A stretch of 64,000 bases of DNA, from NCBI RefSeq assembly GCF_017347095.1, contig NZ_JADPRZ010000006.1, positions 117,268-181,267 on the forward strand. Direction: 5' to 3'. This stretch comes from Sporosarcina sp. E16_8 (lineage in GTDB: Bacteria > Bacillota > Bacilli > Bacillales_A > Planococcaceae). The position numbers and the translations under genes are program-made. This document shows, one piece after another, positions 37,055 to 45,054 of the stretch; position 1 is the first letter of the stretch; every line of letters begins with the position of its first letter. The notes beneath the pieces are model-generated. The model searched no databases. It saw only the letters and a program-made list of their open reading frames with translations, and was not told the DNA's origin.

Positions 37055-37130
37055 ATTTTTTCAACATATGCAGTTTATTTACTTTATCGTTCAATGGTCG
37101 CCTTAACTCATGGTAAGCACCCAGACTTCT

Positions 37131-37802
37131 TTATTTTTCTTGAACAAGTACACCGTCCGTCATTTTGTAAACCTTGTCGCAATAGCCCACCAGACGTATA
37201 TCATGTGTGACGACAATGGTCGTGGTGTTTTTGTTCTTCGTTTCATTTTTAAGTAGCTCCATTACTTCATAGGCACGATCTGAGTCAAGAGATGCTGTTG
37301 GTTCATCAGCTAAAATAATGGAAGGATTACTGTATAATGCTTTGGCAATTGCCACCCGCTGACGTTCACCGCCAGACAAATCAGCCGGATATTTAGTTCG
37401 TAAGTCACCAATACCCAAGTCCTCATAAAGCTCTTCAAGTTGTTTTTTTGTCATATTATCTTTCTTCACTTGGTCCAATAGTTTCAACTGATTGGCGACT
37501 GTTAAGAACGGAATAAGATTTGAGGCCTGTAAAATGAAGCCAATTTCCTTTAGCCTTATTTTTGAACGTTCTTTCTCATTTAAATCCGCTAAATTCTTAT
37601 CATTAATGATTACTGCACCTGAAGTCGGTGTAAGAAGCCCCCCAACAATCGTAAGGAATGTACTTTTCCCCGAACCAGACGGACCGATAATGGCTATCAG
37701 CTCACCCCTGTCTGCAGAGAAGTCTGTTACCTTCATTGCTTCTATTTCTTTATGCCCACTGCCAAATGTCTTTTTCACTTGTTTTAATTCTAAAACTGCC
37801 AT
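37131..37802 (-). CDS. ABC transporter ATPase, HrtA/MacB-like
   Basis: A 223-residue ATPase of the lipoprotein/macrolide/haem exporter group: Walker A GPSGSGKST (about 39-47), Q-loop, signature LSGGERQRVAIAKAL and Walker B IILADEPTASLD. It is 3 bp downstream of a matching permease gene. Size and pairing resemble HrtA of the staphylococcal HrtAB haem-detoxification pump, though MacB-like exporters of other substrates have the same ATPase. Confidence 0.88.
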   Translation of the reverse strand: MAVLELKQVKKTFGSGHKEIEAMKVTDFSADRGELIAIIGPSGSGKSTFLTIVGGLLTPTSGAVIINDKNLADLNEKERSKIRLKEIGFILQASNLIPFLTVANQLKLLDQVKKDNMTKKQLEELYEDLGIGDLRTKYPADLSGGERQRVAIAKALYSNPSIILADEPTASLDSDRAYEVMELLKNETKNKNTTTIVVTHDIRLVGYCDKVYKMTDGVLVQEK

Positions 37803-37805
37803 CCT

Positions 37806-38873
37806 TTACCCTCCTATTGCTTTCAATGGATCGATTCGAACAATTGTAAGAACTGAGAACACCGCACCCAATATCGCAACTACTATCAGAACGAGTCCGT
37901 AGATGAGCATCGTTACAAGATCGAATGCTACAGGTACCGCACTAGGTAAAAATGCAGCGGTGATTAAGGTCAACACGAAACCTACAGCCACACCTATTGC
38001 AGCTAATATGAATGTTTGTGCAATGACTGAGCGTGACAGATAACTATTCGAGATACCTTGCGCTTTCATGACGCCGAACATGCTAATTTTCTGGACGGTC
38101 AAAACGTAAAGGAAGATTGCTACAATGACGGCTGAAATACCAAACAAGAAATAAATCATGAAGTTTAATGTCAAATTCTGTTCCGTGTACCCTGGTAGAT
38201 TCCGTATGAATGTTTCAATTTCAATTGATTCCAGTGAATCATTCTTAGTGATAGCTGTTAGTTCATCTGCACGAACGACTATTCCATTTATGCTTTCTTT
38301 ATTTGCTTCGGCTGCTTCACCGAATTTCACACGATGGAAAGTTGCTAAATCCCCATACAAGACCGGGGCTGCATTAAACCTTGCATTGTCTGTAAAACCT
38401 ACAATTTTTAAAACTTCGCCAGATGAAGATAAATGCAATTCATCGCCTACTTTAAATCCATCCTCTTTTAATGCATCACTGGCGATGACTTCATTGTCAT
38501 CAACAAAAACCTCGCCTTCCGTCACTTTCGGCATGATGAATTCATCTTTGTTTATCCCGAAAATGGATACGTTCGTCTTTGAATCACCATTGCCGGCGAC
38601 AGCATTTATTTGACCGATTACGGCAATTTCTTCGGCATCGATTTCATTTACATCTTCAATTGCTAGTGATGACTGGTACATGCTCTTATCCGATTCCTCT
38701 GTCAAAATGATAGCTGTTGCTTTCCATTTATCAACTGATTCTCGGTTCAGATTTTCCAAGCCTGTTGCGAGACCAGACAGAAAAAACACTAAATAAGATA
38801 CGAGCATTAACACACCAATGATTAACGTAAAACGTAATTTATTTTTCTTGATTTCATTTAAAGCTAAAAACAT
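37806..38873 (-). CDS. ABC transporter permease, HrtB-like (FtsX/MacB fold)
   Basis: A 355-residue permease with one N-terminal segment (FTLIIGVLMLVSYLVFFLSGLA), a large extracellular domain (about 40-230) and three C-terminal segments. The stretch FGISAVIVAIFLYVLTVQKISMFGVMKAQGI and the ending IVRIDPLKAIGG are very like staphylococcal HrtB as I remember it. A haem-export role would suit the window's haem pathway but is not shown by linkage; no HssRS two-component pair is adjacent. Confidence 0.78.
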   Translation of the reverse strand: MFLALNEIKKNKLRFTLIIGVLMLVSYLVFFLSGLATGLENLNRESVDKWKATAIILTEESDKSMYQSSLAIEDVNEIDAEEIAVIGQINAVAGNGDSKTNVSIFGINKDEFIMPKVTEGEVFVDDNEVIASDALKEDGFKVGDELHLSSSGEVLKIVGFTDNARFNAAPVLYGDLATFHRVKFGEAAEANKESINGIVVRADELTAITKNDSLESIEIETFIRNLPGYTEQNLTLNFMIYFLFGISAVIVAIFLYVLTVQKISMFGVMKAQGISNSYLSRSVIAQTFILAAIGVAVGFVLTLITAAFLPSAVPVAFDLVTMLIYGLVLIVVAILGAVFSVLTIVRIDPLKAIGG

Positions 38874-38902
38874 TTTTTCACATCCTTATCTAGTTTTTTG
38901 AC

Positions 38903-39479
38903 TTATAATTGCAATGCAGTTTGATGAAGACTCTCTGCTGTAGTTGCTACTTTAATTGTATCATCTCCAATTGCTTTAATTACCTGGACTGGTTCAGTCA
39001 CATCTACTTCTACTTGATTAATATGATGATTATTCTCTTCAATTAAGTGAAGGGTTTTCTTGAACTTTGACTGTGTTTTGATGGATCCGTCTAGCCCGAG
39101 GGCTACACTTTCTTTGACTTCTGTAATTGTATTCACTGCCTAATTAGTAAATCCAGTGGAGATTTGTACAAACCTGGTGATCTGCTCCACAGACTATCTA
39201 GATTGCTCAGCTAACTTACGTACCTCCTGCGCAACTACTGCAAATCCTTTTCCAGATTCTCCTGCACGTGCAGCTTCGATTGTCTCTTCTGTTAAGGATG
39301 CAAGATCCTGGCCAATTGAACCACCATGTCTTGCACTGTAAACCCTATTTACTCCTTCTGCTTTTTTAACTTTGGATATGTCTCCTAGTCTATCTTTGGT
39401 ATTGATTGAGGTTGTTTAACTAGTTCAGGTTTCTGCGATTCTTCAACATTATTTTTCACCCATTTAATTAATCGATTCA
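38903..39479 (-). pseudogene. Decayed methyl-accepting chemotaxis protein
   Basis: Read on the minus strand, one frame carries the universally conserved chemoreceptor tip (IEAARAGESGKGFAVVAQEVRKLAEQS) at about 39300-39197, followed by an in-frame TAG (39194-39196), more receptor-like sequence, another in-frame TAG (39140-39142), and then 77 codons of the C-terminal adaptation helix. Upstream a short N-terminus (LNRLIKWVKNNVEESQKPEL) with a good ribosome binding site is separated by a stop and a likely deletion. It lacks the membrane and ligand parts, so it is a relic of a small cytosolic receptor. Confidence 0.8.
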
Positions 39480-39565
39480 AAAGTGATTCCCCCGTTCGTT
39501 ACTTTTCAAATATATTCTATTTCTTAACTCTATTATTAACAGAGTAATAAGTTCGTGTCAAACCT

Positions 39566-39596
39566 TTGTATAACAAATACAACAAAACGTTATACA
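39566..39596 (+). promoter_or_regulatory. Dyad upstream of the EAL gene
   Basis: TTGTATAAC (39566-39574) and AACGTTATACA (39586-39596) are inverted half-sites. The right half overlaps a -35-like TTATAC, which is 16 bp before TATACA (39612-39617). The same half-sites, in the same place relative to the promoter, occur before the MerR-type gene at 40683. Confidence 0.6.
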
Positions 39597-39659
39597 CATA
39601 ACAAGAATTGGTATACACTAAGTTTAGATAGTTCCAAATATAGATTAGGAGGAAATTCA

Positions 39660-40658
39660 ATGCACAAATGCACTTCATGTAATCCAACAGAACTTTTTTA
39701 TAAAATCCTTATTTCGGGTGAAAGTAATTTATCACATCTTCCTCAACTTCAGTCCTATCTTAAATCTAACGGCTTACTGGTCAACATGCATGAAAACATT
39801 ATTGTTGTAAGAGAAGCTGCAGTTGCAGGGCTATATGATTATTTCAGTGACTTAATGGAAATACAGTCTATTTATTTCAAATTGGATGGCAGTGAATGGA
39901 AACCGATCAATGAAGTAATTGAATTACTAGAAATAAAGTGGATTGACCAGCTCATACTCAAGAACAACATTACATTTCACATCCAGCCAATTGTTACGAG
40001 GAAACAAGAAGTCTTTGCTTATGAAATGTTGGCTCGATTCCAGGATATTGACGGAAATTCTGTGGCTCCAAATGAAGTATTTAAAGCTGCGAAAAAACGA
40101 AACCGTACCTTCGCGCTAGATCGCGTTTGCAGAATGTCTGCCGTTAGAAACGCCGCCGCAATTCAGAAGAAAGTGTTCATAAACTTCATCCCAACTTCAA
40201 TCTACTCGCCAGAACATTGTCTAAGAACAACAGTGCAACTTGCAACTCAGTTGGGTATCCCCTTTTCCCAATTAGTATTTGAAGTAGTTGAGACGGAGAA
40301 CGTAGGTGATATAGAGCATTTGAAAAAAATATTGACATATTACAGAGATAGAGGCTTACATTATGCACTGGATGATGTAGGAGAAGGCTTTAGTACAATT
40401 GAAGTGATTGAACAATTAATGCCTAATTATATGAAGCTAGATATGAAATTTGTACAAGGTGTTTCTAATGACCTTACTAAACAGGCAGCTGCCCAAAAGT
40501 TTTTAACGGCCGCCTTACAAGTTGGTGCAATCCCACTTGCTGAAGGAGTGGAAAAGTGGGAAGACTTCGAATGGTTGAAAGAAGTTGGATACGAATTATT
40601 CCAAGGCTATCTGTTTGGAAAGCCCGGTGCAATACCTGCAGTCCTAGCTAAGATGTAG
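39660..40658 (+). CDS. EAL-domain protein (cyclic-di-GMP phosphodiesterase-like)
   Basis: A 332-residue cytoplasmic protein. The N-terminal 95 residues contain a CxxC (Cys4, Cys7) and a region of unknown fold; residues about 95-330 form an EAL domain. The EAL triad reads EML (122-124), and the other positions needed for metal binding and catalysis look present: Asn in FINFIP, Glu in VVETE, the DD of DDVGEGFS, Lys in MKLDMKF, Glu in AEGVE and Gln in FQGYLFG. Hydrolysis of c-di-GMP is therefore possible; no GGDEF domain is attached. The start is the ATG seven bases after AGGAGG. It is followed by a regulator gene with the same promoter dyad. Confidence 0.88.
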   Translation: MHKCTSCNPTELFYKILISGESNLSHLPQLQSYLKSNGLLVNMHENIIVVREAAVAGLYDYFSDLMEIQSIYFKLDGSEWKPINEVIELLEIKWIDQLILKNNITFHIQPIVTRKQEVFAYEMLARFQDIDGNSVAPNEVFKAAKKRNRTFALDRVCRMSAVRNAAAIQKKVFINFIPTSIYSPEHCLRTTVQLATQLGIPFSQLVFEVVETENVGDIEHLKKILTYYRDRGLHYALDDVGEGFSTIEVIEQLMPNYMKLDMKFVQGVSNDLTKQAAAQKFLTAALQVGAIPLAEGVEKWEDFEWLKEVGYELFQGYLFGKPGAIPAVLAKM

Positions 40659-40682
40659 ATTAATGCGCGGTGGAACCCTCCA

Positions 40683-40735
40683 TTGTATAACGTTAATAAT
40701 CCAACGTTGTACAACATGCCAAAAATCCTTATACT
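40683..40735 (+). promoter_or_regulatory. Dyad and promoter of the MerR/B12 regulator gene
   Basis: TTGTATAACGTT (40683-40694) and AACGTTGTACAA (40703-40714) form a 12-bp-arm inverted repeat with one mismatch. The right arm overlaps the -35 TTGTAC (40707-40712), which is 17 bp from the -10 TATACT (40730-40735). Confidence 0.65.
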
Positions 40736-40778
40736 TACACAAGGACTCATAGTTTGTCGAAAGGATGTAATCAACATA

Positions 40779-41717
40779 ATGACCCCATCAAACTTAATTG
40801 GAATGTATTTTATTCAACAAGTTTCAGACATGACAGGTTTATCGAAACAAGTCATCCGCAAATGGGAAGAACGTTATAATCTTGTACAACCCAAACGATT
40901 AGAAAACGGCTATCGTATATATAGTCAAGTAGATATCAACTCCCTGTTAAGCGTGAAGACTCTTTCCGGGCAAGGACATGCCGTTAAGCGTGCTGTGGAG
41001 CTTACAAAAGAAAGAAGCACATTGTTAGATGGTGTTCAAGATACTTCCCAGTCCATTCAACATCAAGAAGTGCTAGATGATTATGTCTTTCAACTGCTCG
41101 AAAAAGGATCCCATTGTGATGAATTGGAATTAAGTCTAGTATTGCAACAGGCTTATCACTCATTCGGATTAGCAGACTTTTTGTCATCCGTTATCGTTCC
41201 ATTTTTAAATGAGGTCGGGAACAAATGGAACAGGAAAGAATGGAGCGAGTACCAAGAGGCAGTCTCAAGCCTTGTCGTTCGAGACTTTTTAGTGCAAATT
41301 CGTCGTAACTACCAATGCCGTGAGGATGCTCCTTTAGTCGTAGGAGCTTGCCTCCCCTATGAGCGTCATGAAATCCCTTTGCACATACTCTTATTGCAAT
41401 TTATGGTGAAAGGCTGGAAAACAATATTGGTAGGTGCCTCTCCTGCTCCTGGCTCCATAGAATCAATAGTAGAAAAATTGAAGCCGGCAAAAGTACTGCT
41501 TTCTGCAACTACAATGACCCCTTTTGAAAATGATCCGGACTTATTGAAGAAGTTAGATCAGTTCGCGGCTGCAAATAAACAAATTGATTTTTACCTAGGC
41601 GGCACAGGTGCACTCCTCTACGCAAAGAACAAAACACTTCAGGCAATCCATGTTACCAGTTCAATTGAAGAAACCTTACGCGCTAATAAAACCGTAAAAA
41701 AAGGGTCCAGCTACTAA
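40779..41717 (+). CDS. MerR-family regulator with cobalamin-binding domain (CarH/LitR-like)
   Basis: A 312-residue regulator. An N-terminal MerR winged helix (FIQQVSDMTGLSKQVIRKWEERYNLVQPKRLENGYRIYS) is followed by a helical B12-binding-2 domain (about 80-185) and a Rossmann-like B12-binding domain (about 190-300) with ACLPYERHEIPLH, where the His of ERHE matches the lower cobalt ligand of CarH. The CarH upper-face motif W-x9-EH reads W-x9-EA here, so the light response could be lost or altered. Start choice is uncertain: this ATG has AAGGA about 13 bases upstream. It probably controls itself and the EAL gene through the shared dyads. Confidence 0.85.
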   Translation: MTPSNLIGMYFIQQVSDMTGLSKQVIRKWEERYNLVQPKRLENGYRIYSQVDINSLLSVKTLSGQGHAVKRAVELTKERSTLLDGVQDTSQSIQHQEVLDDYVFQLLEKGSHCDELELSLVLQQAYHSFGLADFLSSVIVPFLNEVGNKWNRKEWSEYQEAVSSLVVRDFLVQIRRNYQCREDAPLVVGACLPYERHEIPLHILLLQFMVKGWKTILVGASPAPGSIESIVEKLKPAKVLLSATTMTPFENDPDLLKKLDQFAAANKQIDFYLGGTGALLYAKNKTLQAIHVTSSIEETLRANKTVKKGSSY

Positions 41718-41731
41718 TGCTGGTACCCTTT
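41700..41731. terminator. Bidirectional terminator between the MerR and YdaG-like genes
   Basis: AAAGGGTCCAGC pairs with GCTGGTACCCTTT around TACTAAT with one mismatch. A- and T-rich flanks fit termination for both converging genes. Confidence 0.8.
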
Positions 41732-41733
41732 AC

Positions 41734-42147
41734 TCACGGAGTAATCTCTATTGGTTCCTCTCCTTTTTTATTCATCAAACGAATTGTATCAGCTGAAATT
41801 TTCAAAATCACTAGATCGGGATCCTCAGGACCACTGAACCATGGTTTCATATGCTTATTCCATACTTTCTCTTTTATGCTTTCATCGTCAGAAATACTGA
41901 CAGTACCTTCTATTTCAAGATATTCGTCACCCATACCCTTACCTTCATACCCGATTAAAATATGAGTATGCGGATTTTCTTCAAGTTCATCCACCTTCTG
42001 TGTTTGTTTTGATGTCGCAGTGTAAAGCGTAAATTCATCACTGAAAAACGTCATATAGCGTGTGTGTGGCTTGTTTTGTTGAACTGTTGCCATCGTTCCA
42101 ACAAAGCTCTCTTTCAGGATTTTCAGTGCTGCTTTTTTTTCATTCAT
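41734..42147 (-). CDS. Pyridoxamine-phosphate-oxidase-fold protein, YdaG-like general stress protein
   Basis: A 137-residue split-barrel flavin-binding protein. GTMATVQQNKPHTRYMTFFSDEFTLYTATSKQTQKVDELEENPHTHILIGYEG is the flavin reductase-like core, and overall length resembles general stress protein 26/YdaG of B. subtilis. Enzymatic function is unknown; such proteins bind FMN or F420-like cofactors. Monocistronic. Confidence 0.85.
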   Translation of the reverse strand: MNEKKAALKILKESFVGTMATVQQNKPHTRYMTFFSDEFTLYTATSKQTQKVDELEENPHTHILIGYEGKGMGDEYLEIEGTVSISDDESIKEKVWNKHMKPWFSGPEDPDLVILKISADTIRLMNKKGEEPIEITP

Positions 42148-42251
42148 CAGTATCGACTCCCTTTTTTAACCTTGATGTAGTTTACCTCTCTGAGAAGGGA
42201 ACTAAACATCATTCACTTAAATGGAAATAAATATGTGCAAGGAGTGAAAAT

Positions 42252-42713
42252 ATGCTTTTAACAAAGCGGGGTTTACAAATAGCTGTTTTATATGGACTGA
42301 TTTCAGGTTTATTGTTAGCTTCATTATTAAAATTTGTTGAGTACATTACTCATTTTAAAGTTTACACGCTATTACTAAACGTCGATTATATCCCTTACAT
42401 CAACACGTTTGTTTTTCCAGAATTCGTAGAAGTAGGTTTTCATCTAATTGTCTCTTTTGCTTTAGCGATTTGTTTGTATCTGATGATTGTTTATAGAAAA
42501 ATTTCATCTCGTAAGAAAATCATTTTTTTATGTACATTCGTCTGTTTCATCATTGGCACCGCACTATTCCCTACAACCACATTTTCTGACAGAACACCTG
42601 CATTTACTAGTATTCCCTCATTTTCATATTGGATTGGGGGGCACATAATGTATGGCTACATACTGGGTATATTGTTTGCTCGATATTTCACAAAAGACCA
42701 GAAAATTAATTGA
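42252..42713 (+). CDS. Four-helix membrane protein of unknown function
   Basis: A 153-residue protein with four hydrophobic segments (about 10-30, 58-80, 88-108, 126-146) and a positively charged loop (YRKISSRKK) between the second and third. No family was recognised. The start follows AAGGAGTG, eight bases upstream. It is probably monocistronic, divergent from the YdaG-like gene. Confidence 0.7.
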   Translation: MLLTKRGLQIAVLYGLISGLLLASLLKFVEYITHFKVYTLLLNVDYIPYINTFVFPEFVEVGFHLIVSFALAICLYLMIVYRKISSRKKIIFLCTFVCFIIGTALFPTTTFSDRTPAFTSIPSFSYWIGGHIMYGYILGILFARYFTKDQKIN

Positions 42714-43075
42714 CTTTTCCATTTATCCACATCTTTCTTTGTAATTTCACTAAATAAAAAATCCAACATCCTCCTTAAGGAATCCTTGCTTTTATACTTT
42801 AACGTAGACCTTACAATTTGGAACAGATCGAGTCCATATTCTAATGTAGTAAGCAATAATGGTATAATTAAAATATATTGTACAGTTGTTGACAAGCTAG
42901 TCCAGGGAGAGATTTTTTTGAAGAGTTTGTCCTATTAAAGTCAGAGCTGTATTTGACTTAATTCGGGTTGCAACATTTTTAATTGATAGCGTCTGGTTTG
43001 AGATGTATTTTAAGATAAAAAGATACACGTCACTATATTAAATCAATGATTTTTTCAGGAGTTGATATCATTACT
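42714..43075. other. Intergenic region before the AraC-type regulator
   Basis: A minus-strand open frame covers 42656-42895 but overlaps the end of the preceding gene, lacks a good ribosome binding site and resembles nothing I know. The region should hold the promoter of the regulator gene; no Fur box or hairpin was found in it. Confidence 0.4.
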
Positions 43076-44830
43076 ATGATTGTGGAAGATCATCTTTTAC
43101 TTTGGAACTATGCATCGCTCAAAATAATTGATGTGAAGAGAGCTGAGCTGTCGATTGGTGGACAACTTCAAACATCCAATCTTTCGGCAAGTACTCTATT
43201 TTACTCGATACAAGGACGCGCCCGATTGATGCTCAGCGGAGAAACGCATATTGTTGAGAATGGATATGTATGTCACGCCGGCAAAGGAGCGGAACTAAGT
43301 ATCTCTGATGTAACAGCTCATATGGACTATTATTTAATTGAGTATAAGGCCCATCTGCCGCTACCGAGTAGTAATGATCTTCTTCAATTGCTGGATCGGG
43401 CGAAACCATTTGATATCCAATATGGTTTTGCTGTCAATCATGCTAGCGCGCAGCTCACTACCTTGTCCAGTATGGCACAGAAATGGAGCCAGCCAGGAGC
43501 GATGGCAAAACTGCAAGTTAAATCGTTATTTTATCAGTTCGTTTGCGAGCTGATGGAACAGCTACAGCAGCAACAATCAAAGCGGGTTTCGCCGGATATG
43601 GTAAGTCAGGCGGCAGATTATATGGATCAGAACTATGCCGAACCAATCACAGCGGAATCGCTTGCGGTGCTATTGAATTGTAGTTCCCGAACGTTGCAGC
43701 GGCTGTTCAAAAAGCGACTCTCACTTGGGCCAATTGACTACCTGATTCAGGTACGTATAGACAAATCTAAAGAATTACTCTACCTAACAAATACAGGGCT
43801 CAAGGATGTCGCCTTAGCTGTTGGCTATGTGGATAGCTACTATTTCAGCCGCTTATTTAAACGATACACTGGCATTTCACCGAGCACGTATCGGGAGTGG
43901 ATGCTGCATCTTAGAAAAGATAACCCAGAAAATGTTGCTAATACCCCGCATCAGAAAGAGATAGACCCGCTGAATGCGGCCATCCGTCGATCACTGCGAA
44001 CTATCATTCATCTTAAAGGCGAGTTAACGTTGGAACTCCCACCAAAGAAAATTGCTGTACTGGATCCCCAGTTTATGGACCATATGCTGGCATTAGATGA
44101 ACAGCCAGCCGGTAGCGTGATGGCAAGCAGTGATCAGTGTAGTTTCCCTGATTATCTGTTCGACAAGCTACGCACGATCCAGGCCTTAGGAACGTTGAAT
44201 GAACCCGATTTGGGAGCCTTACGTGCCTTAGCCCCCGATATGATTATCTGTACCGAATTTCATAAAGACATCTACGAAAATCTCACTCAGATAGCACCAA
44301 CCATAATGCTTAAGCGAAACCACGACTGGAGAGAAACTTTACAAATCTTCGGGCGGATTATGAGTAAGGAACTGGAAGCAGAGCTAGTCTTGCAACAATA
44401 TAAGCACAAAACCACTAGGCTGAAATCAATTTTGGCCAGCAAACTGGATGGTCAATCAGTATCGATGATTCGGCCACGGGACAATAACATTAGAGTGCAT
44501 ACATCCGTTCATCGTACCGCTGCAATTCTATACAGCGATTTGGGATTACATCCGCCGAAGCGAGCCGTTGACCGCAAAAGGACAAGTTCGATGATTCCTT
44601 TAGAGGGATTGCCGGAACTGGATGCCGACCATTACTTCGTATTGATTGACAACAAATCCCAATCCTGGTCGGATGAAATACAAAACACAACTACCTGGAA
44701 AAATTTGCGCGCAGTGCAACAGCATAATGTTTACCACGTCAAAGCAAACATGTGGATTGCATATTACGGCCCAATAGCTATGAATCGAGTTGTGGATCAA
44801 GTAGCGGAAACTTTTCTAAATACAAAATAG
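43076..44830 (+). CDS. AraC-family regulator with siderophore-binding domain (Btr-like)
   Basis: A 584-residue cytoplasmic regulator. Residues 1-165 are an AraC cupin-like arm, about 180-285 hold two helix-turn-helix motifs (ESLAVLLNCSSRTLQRLFKK and LKDVALAVGYVDSYYFSRLF) and about 310-584 are a FepB/FeuA-like binding-protein domain. This architecture is that of B. subtilis Btr, which senses ferri-bacillibactin and activates uptake genes. The C-terminal domain is strikingly like the lipoprotein encoded next (shared ATEFH/CTEFH, IRPRD, SHRT/VHRT and YYGPIAMN blocks). The start is uncertain: AGGAG lies 14 bases before this ATG. Confidence 0.9.
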   Translation: MIVEDHLLLWNYASLKIIDVKRAELSIGGQLQTSNLSASTLFYSIQGRARLMLSGETHIVENGYVCHAGKGAELSISDVTAHMDYYLIEYKAHLPLPSSNDLLQLLDRAKPFDIQYGFAVNHASAQLTTLSSMAQKWSQPGAMAKLQVKSLFYQFVCELMEQLQQQQSKRVSPDMVSQAADYMDQNYAEPITAESLAVLLNCSSRTLQRLFKKRLSLGPIDYLIQVRIDKSKELLYLTNTGLKDVALAVGYVDSYYFSRLFKRYTGISPSTYREWMLHLRKDNPENVANTPHQKEIDPLNAAIRRSLRTIIHLKGELTLELPPKKIAVLDPQFMDHMLALDEQPAGSVMASSDQCSFPDYLFDKLRTIQALGTLNEPDLGALRALAPDMIICTEFHKDIYENLTQIAPTIMLKRNHDWRETLQIFGRIMSKELEAELVLQQYKHKTTRLKSILASKLDGQSVSMIRPRDNNIRVHTSVHRTAAILYSDLGLHPPKRAVDRKRTSSMIPLEGLPELDADHYFVLIDNKSQSWSDEIQNTTTWKNLRAVQQHNVYHVKANMWIAYYGPIAMNRVVDQVAETFLNTK

Positions 44831-44886
44831 TATAGCTAGAAATATAAAGGAATTAATAACTACTACCATCGCAAGTAGCTTATTAT

Positions 44887-44930
44887 ACAAACACTGTTGT
44901 TGGAACCCATCAATTCCAGCAACAGTGTTT
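44887..44930 (+). terminator. Terminator after the AraC-type regulator
   Basis: AAACACTGTTGTTGGAA pairs with TTCCAGCAACAGTGTTT (one mismatch) and is followed by TTGTGT. It isolates the regulator from the Fur-controlled genes downstream. Confidence 0.85.
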
Positions 44931-44971
44931 TTGTGTCGCTATAATCCATTAGCGATTGTCGCAAATATGCA

Positions 44972-45000
44972 TTGTCGTGGACAATACGGGTCGGTATACT
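44972..45000 (+). promoter_or_regulatory. Promoter of the siderophore-binding protein gene
   Basis: TTGTCG and TATACT are separated by 17 bp. The Fur box begins nine bases after the -10 element. Confidence 0.65.
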
Positions 45001-45009
45001 GTTATTAGT

Positions 45010-45028
45010 GATAATGATTATCATTATC
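45010..45028. promoter_or_regulatory. Fur box
   Basis: GATAATGATTATCATTATC is a 19-bp palindrome around one central base and matches the classical Fur box. It covers the transcription start, so iron repression is expected. Confidence 0.88.
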
Positions 45029-45054
45029 GATTATATGCTGGAGGGGTTATTCAT

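Noticed and set aside
39566..39596. A 19-bp-spaced TTGTAT/TATACA promoter of MerR-activated type at the EAL dyad
   Set aside because: The hexamers match poorly; a better promoter with 16-17 bp spacing lies just downstream at both genes.
42656..42895. Minus-strand open frame of 79 codons after the four-helix membrane protein
   Set aside because: It overlaps the end of a convincing plus-strand gene, has no good ribosome binding site and matches no family I know.
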